Below, piece after piece: positions 35,889 to 45,166 of a DNA stretch of 64,000 nt. This DNA is from Rothia nasimurium (lineage in GTDB: Bacteria; Actinomycetota; Actinomycetes; Actinomycetales; Micrococcaceae). The stretch covers positions 868,001-932,000 of the forward strand of contig NZ_CP056080.1 in assembly GCF_014217215.1 (NCBI RefSeq). Direction: 5' to 3'. The notes beneath the pieces were generated by a model. The model ran no database searches. It was not told the DNA's origin and worked only from the letters and a program-made list of their open reading frames with translations. The position numbers were made by a program, and so were the translations under genes. Numbering within the stretch: the first letter of the stretch is position 1; the number at the start of each line of letters is the position of its first letter.

Positions 35889-35951
35889 GGCACAAAAAAT
35901 AATGGTCTGCCCTGCGCAAGCGCAGTATGGCAGACCATTATTTTTTGTGCC
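35889..35951 (-). terminator. 23-bp perfect inverted repeat ending tRNA-Arg transcription
   Basis: Arms 35889-35911 and 35929-35951 are perfectly complementary (23 bp) around an inner CTGCGC/GCGCAG hairpin. The right arm overlaps the 3' end of tRNA-Arg (GGGCAC). On the minus strand a T-run follows the stem, so it terminates the tRNA transcript; the core resembles the 49-base repeat. Confidence 0.85.
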
Positions 35952-36020
35952 CTCGAAAGGATTCGAACCTTCGACACCCAGCTCCGGAAACTGGTGCTCT
36001 ATCCACTGAGCTACGAGGGC
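35948..36020 (-). tRNA. tRNA-Arg (anticodon CCG)
   Basis: The minus strand folds as a cloverleaf: acceptor GCCCTCG/CGAGGGC, D arm GCTC...GAGC, anticodon stem CCAGT/GCTGG with loop TTCCGGA (anticodon CCG, reads CGG), and T arm with GGTTCGAATCC. 73 bases including discriminator A; CCA is not encoded. TATAGT at 36035-36040 on this strand would start transcription about eight bases upstream. The 3' end is embedded in a large inverted repeat. Confidence 0.95.
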
Positions 36021-36031
36021 AACACTGAACC

Positions 36032-36049
36032 TTCACTATAGACAGTGAA
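36032..36049. promoter_or_regulatory. tRNA-Arg promoter region with inverted repeat
   Basis: TTCACT-ATAGAC-AGTGAA contains, on the minus strand, the -10 hexamer TATAGT (36035-36040), 15 bases before the tRNA start. The -35 match is poor. Confidence 0.45.
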
Positions 36050-36141
36050 ACTCAGACCTGATTACTCTATCAGAAACCCCGCCCCACAACACAAACCGAT
36101 TACAGTAGGAACAAAGACCAGCGCACCGAAGGGCTGAATCA

Positions 36142-37056
36142 ATGACCACACTCACCGGCAACTACGCGGGAACCAACCACCCCTCCCAGACCTTTGATTT
36201 CTACCCGCCCAGCGCACCCACCGGTGAACACCACCCCGTGCCCCTACTCATCTACGTCCACGGCGGAGCCTGGCGATTCGGCGATAAATCCTCCTTCCTG
36301 CTAGCTGATAACGGTCTACACCGCGTCCGCGAACGCTTCGCCCACGCCGGCTACGCCACAGCCTCCATCAACTACCGGCTCAGCCACGAGGCCCTCTTCC
36401 CCGCCCAAATCAACGACCTCAAAACAGCCATCCGCTACTTCAAAACCAGGGCCGAAGACTTCGCAATCGACCCCAACCGTATCGTCCTCGCAGGCGGATC
36501 AGCAGGCGGGCACCTGGTCCAGCTAGCCGCCGCCACAGGCCACCTGAACGAGCCCTACCTCGAAGGCCTCTCAGCCAGTGCGCTCGCTGCCCGCACCATC
36601 GCCGGTGAGCCGGACTCGTCCGTTCGCTGTGCCGTCTCAATCTACGGGGTCAGCGACCTGCGCACCATCTTCGATGACCGCGTGGCCTGGGGCTTCCCCT
36701 ACGACCACCCCGAAGACGACGGTGCCGAATGGCGGCTACTCGGCTCCACCTACCCCGCCCCGGCAGGTAGCCCAGCAGAGGTTAACTGGGCCAAAGCTCA
36801 CCCCATCGACTACGCCCAAGAAGCCCAGAGAACCGGCGAACGGACCCACGCCCCGGTCTACTACATCCACGGCACCGCAGACACCTGCGTGCCGCCCAAC
36901 CAGTCCGTCGAGGCTCACCGTGCCCTCTCAGCCGCCGGAATCGCCACCGAACTGACTCTGATTGGCGGGGCGGAGCACTCCGACCCGGCAATCTACGCCA
37001 GCGAGAGCACCTGGGAACATATCATTCGCTGGGTAGGTCTACAGCTCACCCTGTAG
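36142..37056 (+). CDS. Alpha/beta-hydrolase esterase, HSL/BD-FAE-like
   Basis: A 304-residue serine hydrolase. Oxyanion motif HGGAW (H40-G41-G42), nucleophile elbow G118-G-S120-A-G, catalytic Asp247 in GTADTCVP and His279 in GAEHSDP are all present. No signal peptide, so cytosolic. Likely acts on short-chain or aryl esters; the natural substrate is unknown. The gene ends ten bases before argS, so it may be co-transcribed. Confidence 0.88.
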   Translation: MTTLTGNYAGTNHPSQTFDFYPPSAPTGEHHPVPLLIYVHGGAWRFGDKSSFLLADNGLHRVRERFAHAGYATASINYRLSHEALFPAQINDLKTAIRYFKTRAEDFAIDPNRIVLAGGSAGGHLVQLAAATGHLNEPYLEGLSASALAARTIAGEPDSSVRCAVSIYGVSDLRTIFDDRVAWGFPYDHPEDDGAEWRLLGSTYPAPAGSPAEVNWAKAHPIDYAQEAQRTGERTHAPVYYIHGTADTCVPPNQSVEAHRALSAAGIATELTLIGGAEHSDPAIYASESTWEHIIRWVGLQLTL

Positions 37057-37066
37057 ACTTGACCCT

Positions 37067-38728
37067 ATGACTCCCGAAGAACTCTCAAGTGCAATTGACG
37101 GCGCGCTGACCGCAGCGTTCGAAGCCGGCGAACTGACCCTGACCGACGGCGAAACCGCCCCCGCTGTGCGCGTAGAGCGCCCCAAGAACCGCGACCACGG
37201 CGACTGGGCCACCAACATCGCCCTGCAGATTTCTAAGAAGGTGGGGAAGAACCCCCGCGAGGTAGCCCAGATCTTGGCTGCCCGAATCACCGAGATTACC
37301 GGTGTGGCAAGCGTAGATATCGCTGGCCCCGGCTTCCTCAATATCACCCTGGACGCCGCCGCGGCGGGTGAGCTGGCCAAGACCATCGTTGAGCAGGGCT
37401 CAGCTTTTGGTACTAACGAAACCCTGGCCGGTCAGACCATCAACCTGGAGTTCGTCTCCGCTAACCCCACCGGCCCCATCCACCTGGGCGGTACCCGTTG
37501 GGCCGCTGTGGGTGACTCCCTGGCCCGTATCTTCATCTCCCAGGGTGCCAAGGTTGTGCGTGAGTACTACTTCAACGACCACGGCAACCAGATTGATCGC
37601 TTTGCTCGCTCCCTGCTGGCCCGTGCCAAGGGTGAGGAGGCTCCCGAGGACGGCTACGGTGGCGAGTACATCACCGATATCGCCAACCGGGTGCTTGAGG
37701 TTCGCCCCGATGCCCTTGACGCCGAAGACCCCCAGGAAGTTTTCCGCGCTACCGGTGTTGAATTCATGTTCGAGGACATCAAGGCGTCCCTGCACGACTT
37801 CCACGTTGATTTTGACGTCTACTTCCACGAGAACTCCCTGTTTGAAAACGGCAAGGTAGATGAGCTGCTTGAGAAGCTCAAGGAGTCCGAGAACCTCTAC
37901 TTCAAGGACGGCGCCTGGTGGCTCAAGTCCACCGACTTCGGCGACGACAAGGACCGCGTGGTTATCAAGTCTGACGGAAATGCCGCCTACATCGCCGGTG
38001 ATATCGCCTACTTCCAGGACAAGACCAAGCGCGAAGAGAACCCCGCTGACTTGGCGATCTACATGCTGGGTGCTGACCACCACGGCTATGTAGCCCGCCT
38101 CAAGGCCGCTGCCGCTGCCCTGGGCGATGACCCCAACATGGTTGAGGTCATGATTGGCCAGATGGTTAACCTGGTCAAGGACGGTACGCCCGTGCGTATG
38201 TCTAAGCGTGCCGGTACCGTTGTGACCCTGGAAGACCTGGTTGAAATCGTGGGCGTGGATGCAGCCCGTTACTCCCTGACCCGCTACTCGGTAGACTCCA
38301 ACATCGATATCGACCTGGATCTGCTGACCAAGCAGTCCAACGAGAACCCGGTCTTCTACGTGCAGTACGCTCACGCCCGCACCTGCGCTATCGCCCGCAA
38401 CGCTGAGGCTGCCAGCGTCACCACTGACTCCGTCGATACCTCCCTGCTGAACTCAGAGGCAGACTCGGCCCTGCTGGCTGCCCTGGGCCAGTTCGCCGGT
38501 GCCGTCAAAGAAGCCGCTGACTTCCGTGAGCCCCACCGCGTGGCCCGCTACCTGGAAACCCTGGCCGGTGCCTACCACCGCTGGTACGGTGTCTCCCACG
38601 TTGCTCCCAAGGGCGATGAAGAGGTCACCGACCTGCACCGCACCCGCCTGCTGCTGAACAACGCTACCCGCCAGGTATTGGCCAACGGCCTGGGCCTGCT
38701 GGGTGTAAGCGCACCGGAGAAGATGTAA
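37067..38728 (+). CDS. argS: Arginyl-tRNA synthetase
   Basis: Class Ia synthetase of 553 residues. N-terminal additional domain, HIGH-like motif PTGPIHLGG near residue 133, KMSK-like MSKRAGTV near 382, and C-terminal DALR anticodon-binding domain. The ATG at 37067 lies 10 bases after the esterase. lysA begins directly after the argS stop (TAA-ATG), an arrangement conserved from mycobacteria to Micrococcales. It charges the tRNA-Arg encoded 1 kb upstream on the other strand. Confidence 0.96.
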   Translation: MTPEELSSAIDGALTAAFEAGELTLTDGETAPAVRVERPKNRDHGDWATNIALQISKKVGKNPREVAQILAARITEITGVASVDIAGPGFLNITLDAAAAGELAKTIVEQGSAFGTNETLAGQTINLEFVSANPTGPIHLGGTRWAAVGDSLARIFISQGAKVVREYYFNDHGNQIDRFARSLLARAKGEEAPEDGYGGEYITDIANRVLEVRPDALDAEDPQEVFRATGVEFMFEDIKASLHDFHVDFDVYFHENSLFENGKVDELLEKLKESENLYFKDGAWWLKSTDFGDDKDRVVIKSDGNAAYIAGDIAYFQDKTKREENPADLAIYMLGADHHGYVARLKAAAAALGDDPNMVEVMIGQMVNLVKDGTPVRMSKRAGTVVTLEDLVEIVGVDAARYSLTRYSVDSNIDIDLDLLTKQSNENPVFYVQYAHARTCAIARNAEAASVTTDSVDTSLLNSEADSALLAALGQFAGAVKEAADFREPHRVARYLETLAGAYHRWYGVSHVAPKGDEEVTDLHRTRLLLNNATRQVLANGLGLLGVSAPEKM

Positions 38729-40213
38729 ATGGGCGCAGAAGCCGCACTGTTCAAGCCCGACTGGCTGAGCTACCCGTCCGCCCCGTCCGACCTTGACCCG
38801 GTGATTTGGATGCCCTCCTTCACCCGCTCTGAGAACGGCGAACTTGAGGTGGACGGCACCCCCGTCAGCCGTCTGGTTGCCGACTTTGGCACCCCCGAAT
38901 ACGTCTTTTCTGAGACCACCTTCCGCGCCCGCGCCTCTGAATTCCGTTCCGCCTTCGAGACGGCTTTTGAGAAGCACGGAGCTGAGGTCTCGGTCTACTA
39001 CGCCGGTAAGTCCTTCCTGGCGACCGCCGTGGCCAAGTGGGCTGAGGAAGAGGGCCTGTGCCTCGATACCGCCAGCGGGGGCGAGCTGGCGATTGCCATG
39101 CGGGCCGGGGTGCCCGGCGCGAAAATCGCCCTGCACGGTAACAACAAGTCGGCGGGCGAGATTGCCCGTGCCCTGCGCTACGGGGTAGGGCGCCTGGTGG
39201 CCGACTCGGTGCCCGAGGTGCAGCTGATTGCGCAGGTAGCAGCCGAGCTGGGCGTCACCGCCCCGGTCATGCTCCGCGTGACCCCGGGCGTCCACGCCTC
39301 AACCCACGACTACATTGCTACCGCCCACGAGGATCAGAAGTTCGGTCAGTCTCTGGCAGCCGGTACCGCACCGCTGGCAGGTCTGTCGCTTGAAGAGCTG
39401 ACCGAGCTGGGAATTACCGCAGACGATGCCTACGCTACCGTGGCTGCCGCTCTGGCCCTGGCCAGTGAGCACATTGACCTGCGCGGTTTACACTGCCACA
39501 TTGGCTCCCAGATTTTTGAGGCCGAGGGCTTCGGTAAGGCCGCTGAGAAGGTGCTGACCTACATGCAGCAGCTCAACGAGCGCTTTGGCGTGGTGCTGCC
39601 CGAGATTGACCTGGGTGGCGGCTACGGTATTGGCTACACCGAGCAGGACACCCCGCGCGGTTCAGCCGATATTGCTACCGAGCTGGCTGACATGGTCTCT
39701 AAGACCTGCGCCAACGTGGGTATGGCTATACCTCATCTCTCCTTTGAGCCTGGGCGTTCCATCTCGGGCCCCTCGGGTATCACCCTCTACACGGTCGGTA
39801 CTATCAAGGACGTGGCAATTGAGGATGAGAACGGGGACACCCGCGTGCGCCGCTACGTCTCGGTGGACGGCGGCATGAGTGATAACCCCCGCCCGGTGCT
39901 CTACGAGTCCGACTACGCCGTGACCCTGGCTAACCGGGCTCCGGAAGGGGAGCAGATTCTCTCCCGCGTGGTGGGTAAGCACTGCGAATCCGGCGATATT
40001 GTGATTCGCTACTGCTACCTGCCGGCCGACCTGGCAACGGGAGACATTCTGGCTGTTCCGGCCACCGGCGCTTACAACCACGTTATGGCCTCCAACTATA
40101 ACTACCTGACCCGTCCGCCGGTCATCGCTACGGCTCAGGGTAAGGAACCGCGCGCTATTATCCGCCGCGAAACCGAAGACGATATGCTGGCCCGCGACCT
40201 GGGTCTAGTTTAG
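38729..40213 (+). CDS. lysA: Diaminopimelate decarboxylase
   Basis: Makes L-lysine from meso-diaminopimelate, a PLP enzyme of fold type III. The 494-residue protein has PLP-binding Lys94 (YYAGKSF), the glycine loop GGGYGIGY, and late EPGRSISGPSG, DGGMSDNPRP, CESGDI. Start is the ATG touching the argS stop, so translation is coupled. A GGACGCC-type terminator follows. As this decarboxylase consumes diaminopimelate, it competes with peptidoglycan synthesis if the organism uses that residue. Confidence 0.95.
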   Translation: MGAEAALFKPDWLSYPSAPSDLDPVIWMPSFTRSENGELEVDGTPVSRLVADFGTPEYVFSETTFRARASEFRSAFETAFEKHGAEVSVYYAGKSFLATAVAKWAEEEGLCLDTASGGELAIAMRAGVPGAKIALHGNNKSAGEIARALRYGVGRLVADSVPEVQLIAQVAAELGVTAPVMLRVTPGVHASTHDYIATAHEDQKFGQSLAAGTAPLAGLSLEELTELGITADDAYATVAAALALASEHIDLRGLHCHIGSQIFEAEGFGKAAEKVLTYMQQLNERFGVVLPEIDLGGGYGIGYTEQDTPRGSADIATELADMVSKTCANVGMAIPHLSFEPGRSISGPSGITLYTVGTIKDVAIEDENGDTRVRRYVSVDGGMSDNPRPVLYESDYAVTLANRAPEGEQILSRVVGKHCESGDIVIRYCYLPADLATGDILAVPATGAYNHVMASNYNYLTRPPVIATAQGKEPRAIIRRETEDDMLARDLGLV

Positions 40214-40224
40214 GGTTCTTCACC

Positions 40225-40281
40225 AGGACGCCGCCTGCCAGCCTCCCCGCCTGCGGGCAGGGAGCGGTGGGGCGGCGTCCT
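40225..40281 (+). terminator. GGACGCC-type terminator after lysA
   Basis: AGGACGCCGCC (40225-40235) pairs with GGCGGCGTCCT (40271-40281), with inner CCCGC/GCGGG pairing. It ends the argS-lysA transcript. Confidence 0.85.
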
Positions 40282-40395
40282 GCCATCAACCACTCCGTGA
40301 GAAAATAAAGTTCATACTCTGGGTTACGCTGTCTTACCCGCTAGCATGGTGAGCGTAGCCATGAACCTATTTCCCATCTACGTCAGGAGACGCTC

Positions 40396-41682
40396 TTGGG
40401 CAACACCACCATCAAAGTAGCGCTACTGGGCGCCGGTAACGTCGGCTCACAGGTAGCCCGCATGCTCACCGAAGACGCCGAGTCCCTGCAAGACCGCATT
40501 GGTGCGCCGGTTGAGCTCATCGGTATTGCCGTGCGCGATACCTCAGCCAAGCGCCACTATGAGGCTGCACCCGAGCTCTACACCACCGATGCTGAGGCGC
40601 TCATTGACGCTGCCGACGTGGTCATTGAACTTACCGGCGGTATCGAGCCTGCCCGCACCCGCATCCTGCGCGCCCTGACCGCCGGCAAGTCGGTGGTATC
40701 GGGTAACAAGGCCCTGCTGGCTAAGCACGGTGTAGAACTGGCTGCTGCCGTGGCTAAGAGCGGGGCCCAGCTCTCCTACGAGGCTGCTGTGGCCGGTGCT
40801 ATTCCAATCCTGCGCCCCCTGCGCGACTCTCTGGCCGGTGACCAGATCACCCGCGTGCTGGGTATCATGAACGGCACCACCAACTACATCCTGGACCAGA
40901 TGGACACCACCGGCGCCCAGTTCACCGACGCCCTGGCCGAGGCCCAGCGCCTGGGGTACGCTGAAGCTGACCCCACCGCCGATATCGAGGGCCACGACGC
41001 CGCCTCTAAAGCCGCGATTGTTGCCTCCCTGGCCTTCCACTCCGATTTCACCGTTGACGACGTTCACTGTGAGGGCATTACCTCCATCACCGCTGACGAT
41101 GTGGCGGCAGCCGCCGCCGACGGCTACGTCATCAAGCTCCTTGCCGTCTGCGAAAAGGACGGCGAGGGCGTCAACATCCGCGTAAACCCCACCCTGGTAC
41201 CCCGCACCCACCCGCTGGCGTCCGTCCACGGTGCTTTCAATGCTGTCTTCATACAGGCTGAAAACGCCGGTGAGCTTATGTTCTACGGCCCCGGCGCAGG
41301 TGGCGCTCCCACCGCCTCTGCGGTACTGGGTGACTTCGTTTCCCTGGCCCGCCGCCTGGTGCTCGGTGGCCCCGGCATCCCCGAGTCCTCCTTTGCTCAG
41401 CTGGCTGCCACCCCCATGAACGATGTCATCTCCCGCTACTCTGTGGGTATCGTTGTGGAAGACAAGCTGGGTGTTCTGGCCAACATCGCCCGTATCTTTG
41501 CCGAGCACGGAGTCTCTATCGAGACCATGCGCCAGGCTAAGGGCACCGGCGATGGCACCAGCGCCTCCATCCGTATTGTCACCCACCGCGCCACCGACGC
41601 TAACCTGCGCAAGACCATGGCCGTGGTGGACGCCCTCGATACCGTCCGCGACATCACCTCCGTTATCCGTGTAGAAGGCTAA
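40396..41682 (+). CDS. hom: Homoserine dehydrogenase
   Basis: Reduces aspartate semialdehyde to homoserine. The 428-residue protein has the dinucleotide fold (LLGAGNVGSQVARML), the substrate segment (SGNKALLAKHG; LGIMNGTTNYILDQM), and a C-terminal ACT domain from about residue 345 (VGIVVEDKLGVLANIARIF), the site of threonine feedback in this family. Start is TTG at 40396, five bases after AGGAGA. thrB follows in 12 bases. The thrC gene that separates hom and thrB in mycobacteria is absent here. Confidence 0.94.
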   Translation: MGNTTIKVALLGAGNVGSQVARMLTEDAESLQDRIGAPVELIGIAVRDTSAKRHYEAAPELYTTDAEALIDAADVVIELTGGIEPARTRILRALTAGKSVVSGNKALLAKHGVELAAAVAKSGAQLSYEAAVAGAIPILRPLRDSLAGDQITRVLGIMNGTTNYILDQMDTTGAQFTDALAEAQRLGYAEADPTADIEGHDAASKAAIVASLAFHSDFTVDDVHCEGITSITADDVAAAAADGYVIKLLAVCEKDGEGVNIRVNPTLVPRTHPLASVHGAFNAVFIQAENAGELMFYGPGAGGAPTASAVLGDFVSLARRLVLGGPGIPESSFAQLAATPMNDVISRYSVGIVVEDKLGVLANIARIFAEHGVSIETMRQAKGTGDGTSASIRIVTHRATDANLRKTMAVVDALDTVRDITSVIRVEG

Positions 41683-41694
41683 ACACCGATTCTT

Positions 41695-42711
41695 ATGTCA
41701 CTTCCCATGATCGACGGCTCAGACGAGCCTTTCGTCCAGCCCGATGTAATCTCCGTTGGTGCGCGCGTAACCGTCACGGTCCCGGCCTCTTCAGCCAATC
41801 TTGGCCCCGGCTATGACTCCCTCGGTTTGGCCCTGGCCCACTATGATGACCTGACGGTCACCCGCGTACCCGGGGTGGGGGAGTTGACCTTCGATCTCAC
41901 CGGTGAGGGGGCGGACGAGGTTCCGCAGGACGCCAGCCACCTGGTGATCAAGGCCATGGTGACTGCCTGGAAGGCTGTGGGGCTTTTTGAGCTGCCCTCC
42001 CTGCACATTCAAGCCCATAACCGCATCCCGCATTCTCGCGGTATGGGGTCGTCCGCTTCGGCCATCGTGGCCGGCGTGACCGCAGCGAACGGCCTGCTCC
42101 CCGCCGAGCTCCAGCTTGATGACGAGGCCGTACTACAGATTTGTTCGGGTATGGAAGGCCACCCCGACAATGTGGCCCCCTCCCTCTACGGCCACGTCGT
42201 CATCTCCTACGGGGACGACTCGGGCTGGCACTCCCTGCCCGTACCGGCCCACGAGAACGTACTGCCGGTCATCGCAATTCCTGACTACGAGGTGCCGACC
42301 AAGGTAGCCCGTGGCCTCATCCCCGAGACCGTTCCCCACAGGGAAGCCGCTGCCAACTCTGGTCGTGCGGCCCTGCTGACCCAGGCACTAGCGTCTTACC
42401 CCGACTACCTGCTGCCCGCAACCAGCGACCTACTGCACCAGTCCTACCGCGCTGTTGCCATGAAGCCCTCAGCGGCCCTGGTTAAGTACCTGCGTAGCAA
42501 GGGATTTGCCGCGGTGATTTCGGGGGCAGGGCCCACCGTCATGGCTCTGGCCAACGGGGCGGACGAACGCGCCCGAGTTCGCGAAGCCATTGAGGCCTTC
42601 GCCACCGAAAGCGAGCCTAATCAGCACGAGAACCGGGCTGTAAGCTGGCGGGTGCTCGATATCGATATCGACACTAAAGGTGTTATGCTTATTTATGAGG
42701 AAACCGCCTAG
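41695..42711 (+). CDS. thrB: Homoserine kinase
   Basis: Phosphorylates homoserine for threonine synthesis. 338 residues of the GHMP kinase family with PASSANLGPGYDSLGLAL near the N-terminus, the ATP loop SRGMGSSASAIVAG and SGAGPTVMAL at the end. ATG at 41695; another at 41707 is possible. The 3' end carries a promoter-like sequence for rho. Co-transcribed with hom. Confidence 0.94.
   Translation: MSLPMIDGSDEPFVQPDVISVGARVTVTVPASSANLGPGYDSLGLALAHYDDLTVTRVPGVGELTFDLTGEGADEVPQDASHLVIKAMVTAWKAVGLFELPSLHIQAHNRIPHSRGMGSSASAIVAGVTAANGLLPAELQLDDEAVLQICSGMEGHPDNVAPSLYGHVVISYGDDSGWHSLPVPAHENVLPVIAIPDYEVPTKVARGLIPETVPHREAAANSGRAALLTQALASYPDYLLPATSDLLHQSYRAVAMKPSAALVKYLRSKGFAAVISGAGPTVMALANGADERARVREAIEAFATESEPNQHENRAVSWRVLDIDIDTKGVMLIYEETA
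42668..42695 (+). promoter_or_regulatory. Candidate rho promoter inside thrB
   Basis: TCGACA (42668-42673, 5 of 6) and TATTTA (42690-42695, 4 of 6) with a 16-base spacer lie in the last codons of thrB. Transcription from here gives a leader of about 330 bases for rho. Confidence 0.45.
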
Positions 42712-43030
42712 CACGCTCCAGCACTATTCGTGCCCGGGCTCGCCTGTGTTGGCCTCATCCCACGGTTTGGCTGGTCTGTAGAAGCCTCAGCAGGTTCAAC
42801 CGTTCATTTACGTCTTTCACTGACTAGTGGTGGAGTTCCTTTGCCGGGTATCCCGTCAGCTACTGTTTGGTGCAGCCGGGCGCCCGAACCCGGGTCACCT
42901 GATACTCTCGCTTTCCCAGCGACAGCGTCACCTGACCCCTGAAACTATCACTCGCCCGCTCTGGGCATGGCGCATCTGTTGCGCCAGAACAACCCGCGAA
43001 ATCAACGACATTTCGAGAGAAGGAATCTTC
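42712..43030 (+). other. Structured 319-base leader of rho
   Basis: No gene is evident here. The stretch folds into GGGTCA/TGACCC (42892-42938) with inner CGCT/AGCG, a perfect 7-bp hairpin TGGCGCA/TGCGCCA (42968-42986), and CGAAAT/ATTTCG (42997-43015) just before the ribosome-binding site. Long leaders permit feedback by Rho on its own mRNA. Confidence 0.5.
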
Positions 43031-45151
43031 GTGGCAGAAAACACCGACCTGACCGCAGGTACGGAGGCCGCAGCAGCGGCTGAGCAGAAGTCCCCCAGCC
43101 TGAGCACCCTCAAACTTGCTCAGCTCCAGTCTCTAGCCTCCCAGCTAGGTATTACCGGCGCCCGCCGCATGCGTAAATCAGACCTGGTTGAGGCCATTTC
43201 AGCCCACCAGCGTGGCTCAGCTGTAGCCGACCGTCCTGCTGAAACCGCAGATCAGGCAGAGAAGCCTAAGCGCACTCGTACCCGCAAGACCGCAGCTGAG
43301 AAGGCTGCCGAAGCAGAAGCTCCCGCCGAGGCTCAGCCTGAGGCAGAGAAGCCTAAGCGCACCCGCACCCGTAAGACCGCAGCTGAGAAGGCTGCCGAAG
43401 CAGAGCAGCCCAAGGGGCAGGACGCCGCCGAAGCCGCTGAAGCACCTGCTGAAGCTACTTCTGAGAAGCCCGCTACCAAGCGTCGCGGTAACCGCCGTGC
43501 GACCAGCTCAACCGTAGCTGCTGAAGCCCAGAAGGAAACCAAGCCCGATACCTCAGCCCTTGAGGCAGTTGAAGCTGCCCTTGACGGCCTGGAATCACAA
43601 AAGGCTGCCCGCAATGAGCAGAATGAGGGCGAAGAGGGCGCCAAGCGCACCCGTACCGACCGTCGCCGCAAGAACGGGGGCGAGAACGTCGATTCCGCCG
43701 AGCAGAACGAGGCCTCCGCTGAGAACGGCGAGAAGAACGAGCGTTTTGAGCGCAAGAACCGTCGTGACCGCAACGACCGCGATAACCGTCAGGACCGCGA
43801 TAACCGTCAGGACCGCGATAACCGTCAGGACCGCGGTGACAAGCAGGATCGCGAGAACCGCGACCGCGGCGGCAAGAACGACCGCCAGAACAACAACGGC
43901 CCTGATGAAGACCGCCGTAACAACCGCAAGAACCGCCGCGACCGTCAGGCAGAGCGCCGTGAACGCCGTAACTACCGCCGCGACGACTACGAGCCCGAGA
44001 TTAGCGAAGACGACGTACTGATCCCCGTCGCCGGTGTGCTCGACGTCCTCGATAACTACGCTTTCGTGCGTACCTCCGGCTACCTGCCCGGCACCAACGA
44101 CGTTTACGTTTCCCTGGCCCAGGTCAAGCGTTACGGCCTGCGCAAGGGCGATGCTGTGGTCGGTACCATCCGTGCCCCCCGCGAAGGCGATAACAACAAC
44201 CGCCAGAAGTTCAACGCCCTGGTGCAGCTGACCTCCATCAACGGTCTGACCCCCGAAGAGTCCAAGGGCCGCCGCGAATTCAACAAACTCACCCCGCTCT
44301 ACCCCAAGGAGCGCCTGCGCCTGGAGACCGACCCCAAGAAGCTCGGTACCCGCGTTATCGACCTGATTGCCCCGATCGGTAAGGGCCAGCGCGGCCTGAT
44401 TGTGGCACCCCCCAAGGCCGGTAAGACCCTGATGCTGCAGTCCATCGCCAACGCGATTACTACCAATAACCCCGAGGTTCACCTCATGATGGTTCTGGTA
44501 GACGAGCGCCCCGAAGAAGTCACCGACATGCAGCGCACCGTCAACGGTGAAGTGATCGCTTCCACCTTTGACCGTCCGGCAGATGACCACACCACCGTTG
44601 CCGAGCTCGCCATCGAGCGAGCCAAGCGCCTGGTGGAGCAGGGCCGCGACGTCGTCGTCCTGCTGGACTCCATGACCCGCCTGGGCCGTGCCTACAACCT
44701 GGCAGCGCCCGCTTCAGGCCGCATTCTCTCCGGTGGTGTAGACGCAGCTGCCCTCTACCCGCCCAAGAAGTTCTTCGGTGCTGCCCGCAACATTGAAGAA
44801 GGCGGCTCACTGACCATCCTCGCAACAGCCCTGGTCGAGACCGGCTCCAAGATGGACGAGGTCATCTTCGAAGAATTCAAGGGCACCGGCAACATGGAAC
44901 TGCGCCTTTCCCGCCAGCTGGCAGACAAGCGTATCTTCCCCGCCATCGACCTCAACGCGTCCTCAACCCGCCGCGAAGAGGCCCTGCTCTCACCCGACGA
45001 GGTCAAGATTATGTGGCGCCTGCGCCGCGTGCTGGCCGGCATGGACCAGGAACAGTCCCTGTCTGTTCTGCTCTCCAAGCTGCGCGAGACCCAGTCCAAC
45101 GTCGAATTCCTGCTCACCGTTGCTAAGAGCGGCCTGGGCCACGGCGAATAA
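43031..45151 (+). CDS. rho: Transcription termination factor Rho
   Basis: Hexameric RNA-translocating ATPase. The 706-residue protein is long because a roughly 280-residue Ala/Glu/Lys/Arg/Asn/Asp-rich region separates the short Rho N-terminal domain (LQSLASQLGI) from the RNA-binding core. That region carries KPKRTRTRKTAAEKAAEAE twice and three exact 18-bp DNA repeats coding DNRQDR. Core motifs follow: GKGQRGLIVAPPKAGKT (Walker A), LVDERPEEVTDMQR and DSMTRLGRAYN. The GTG at 43031 is preferred to the upstream frame because AGAAGGA precedes it. Such inserts are typical of high-GC Gram-positive Rho. Confidence 0.96.
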   Translation: MAENTDLTAGTEAAAAAEQKSPSLSTLKLAQLQSLASQLGITGARRMRKSDLVEAISAHQRGSAVADRPAETADQAEKPKRTRTRKTAAEKAAEAEAPAEAQPEAEKPKRTRTRKTAAEKAAEAEQPKGQDAAEAAEAPAEATSEKPATKRRGNRRATSSTVAAEAQKETKPDTSALEAVEAALDGLESQKAARNEQNEGEEGAKRTRTDRRRKNGGENVDSAEQNEASAENGEKNERFERKNRRDRNDRDNRQDRDNRQDRDNRQDRGDKQDRENRDRGGKNDRQNNNGPDEDRRNNRKNRRDRQAERRERRNYRRDDYEPEISEDDVLIPVAGVLDVLDNYAFVRTSGYLPGTNDVYVSLAQVKRYGLRKGDAVVGTIRAPREGDNNNRQKFNALVQLTSINGLTPEESKGRREFNKLTPLYPKERLRLETDPKKLGTRVIDLIAPIGKGQRGLIVAPPKAGKTLMLQSIANAITTNNPEVHLMMVLVDERPEEVTDMQRTVNGEVIASTFDRPADDHTTVAELAIERAKRLVEQGRDVVVLLDSMTRLGRAYNLAAPASGRILSGGVDAAALYPPKKFFGAARNIEEGGSLTILATALVETGSKMDEVIFEEFKGTGNMELRLSRQLADKRIFPAIDLNASSTRREEALLSPDEVKIMWRLRRVLAGMDQEQSLSVLLSKLRETQSNVEFLLTVAKSGLGHGE
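43775..43828 (+). repeat. Three 18-bp tandem repeats in rho
   Basis: GACCGCGATAACCGTCAG occurs three times head to tail, coding repeated DRDNRQ. Identical at DNA level, so a recent expansion or slippage tract. Confidence 0.9.
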
Positions 45152-45166
45152 GGAAAGGACGCCACC

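Larger units (their letters stand above)
35695..35889. repeat. Tandem 95-bp hairpin repeat units (2 full copies and a third variant)
   Basis: A 49-base segment at 35695-35743 recurs exactly at 35790-35838, 95 bases apart. Each is followed by a TTAGC(C/T)GGCTAAAA palindrome and then a different strong hairpin. Third, diverged copy from 35883 leads into the large inverted repeat beside tRNA-Arg. Within the core GCCAG...CTGGC forms a stem around GCG-CTT-CGC. Each unit shows the same architecture with different stem sequence, which suggests selection for structure. Confidence 0.75.

Noticed and set aside
35889-36020. Attachment site of an integrated element at tRNA-Arg
   Set aside because: The only repeated part is the hairpin element, not the tRNA 3' half, and no integrase or mobile genes are in the window.
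37400-38374. Open frame of about 324 codons on the minus strand
   Set aside because: Antisense to argS, which is a clear synthetase.
40543-41586. Open frame of about 347 codons on the minus strand
   Set aside because: Antisense shadow of hom; no motif and Gly/Val-rich composition typical of reversed GC-rich codons.
43775-43828. Short tandem repeats as a CRISPR array
   Set aside because: The three 18-bp units have no spacers and are in frame within rho.
43595-44590. Open frame of about 331 codons on the minus strand
   Set aside because: Antisense to the repeated Arg/Asp insert of rho; its Val/Ala/Leu repeats are only the complement of those codons.
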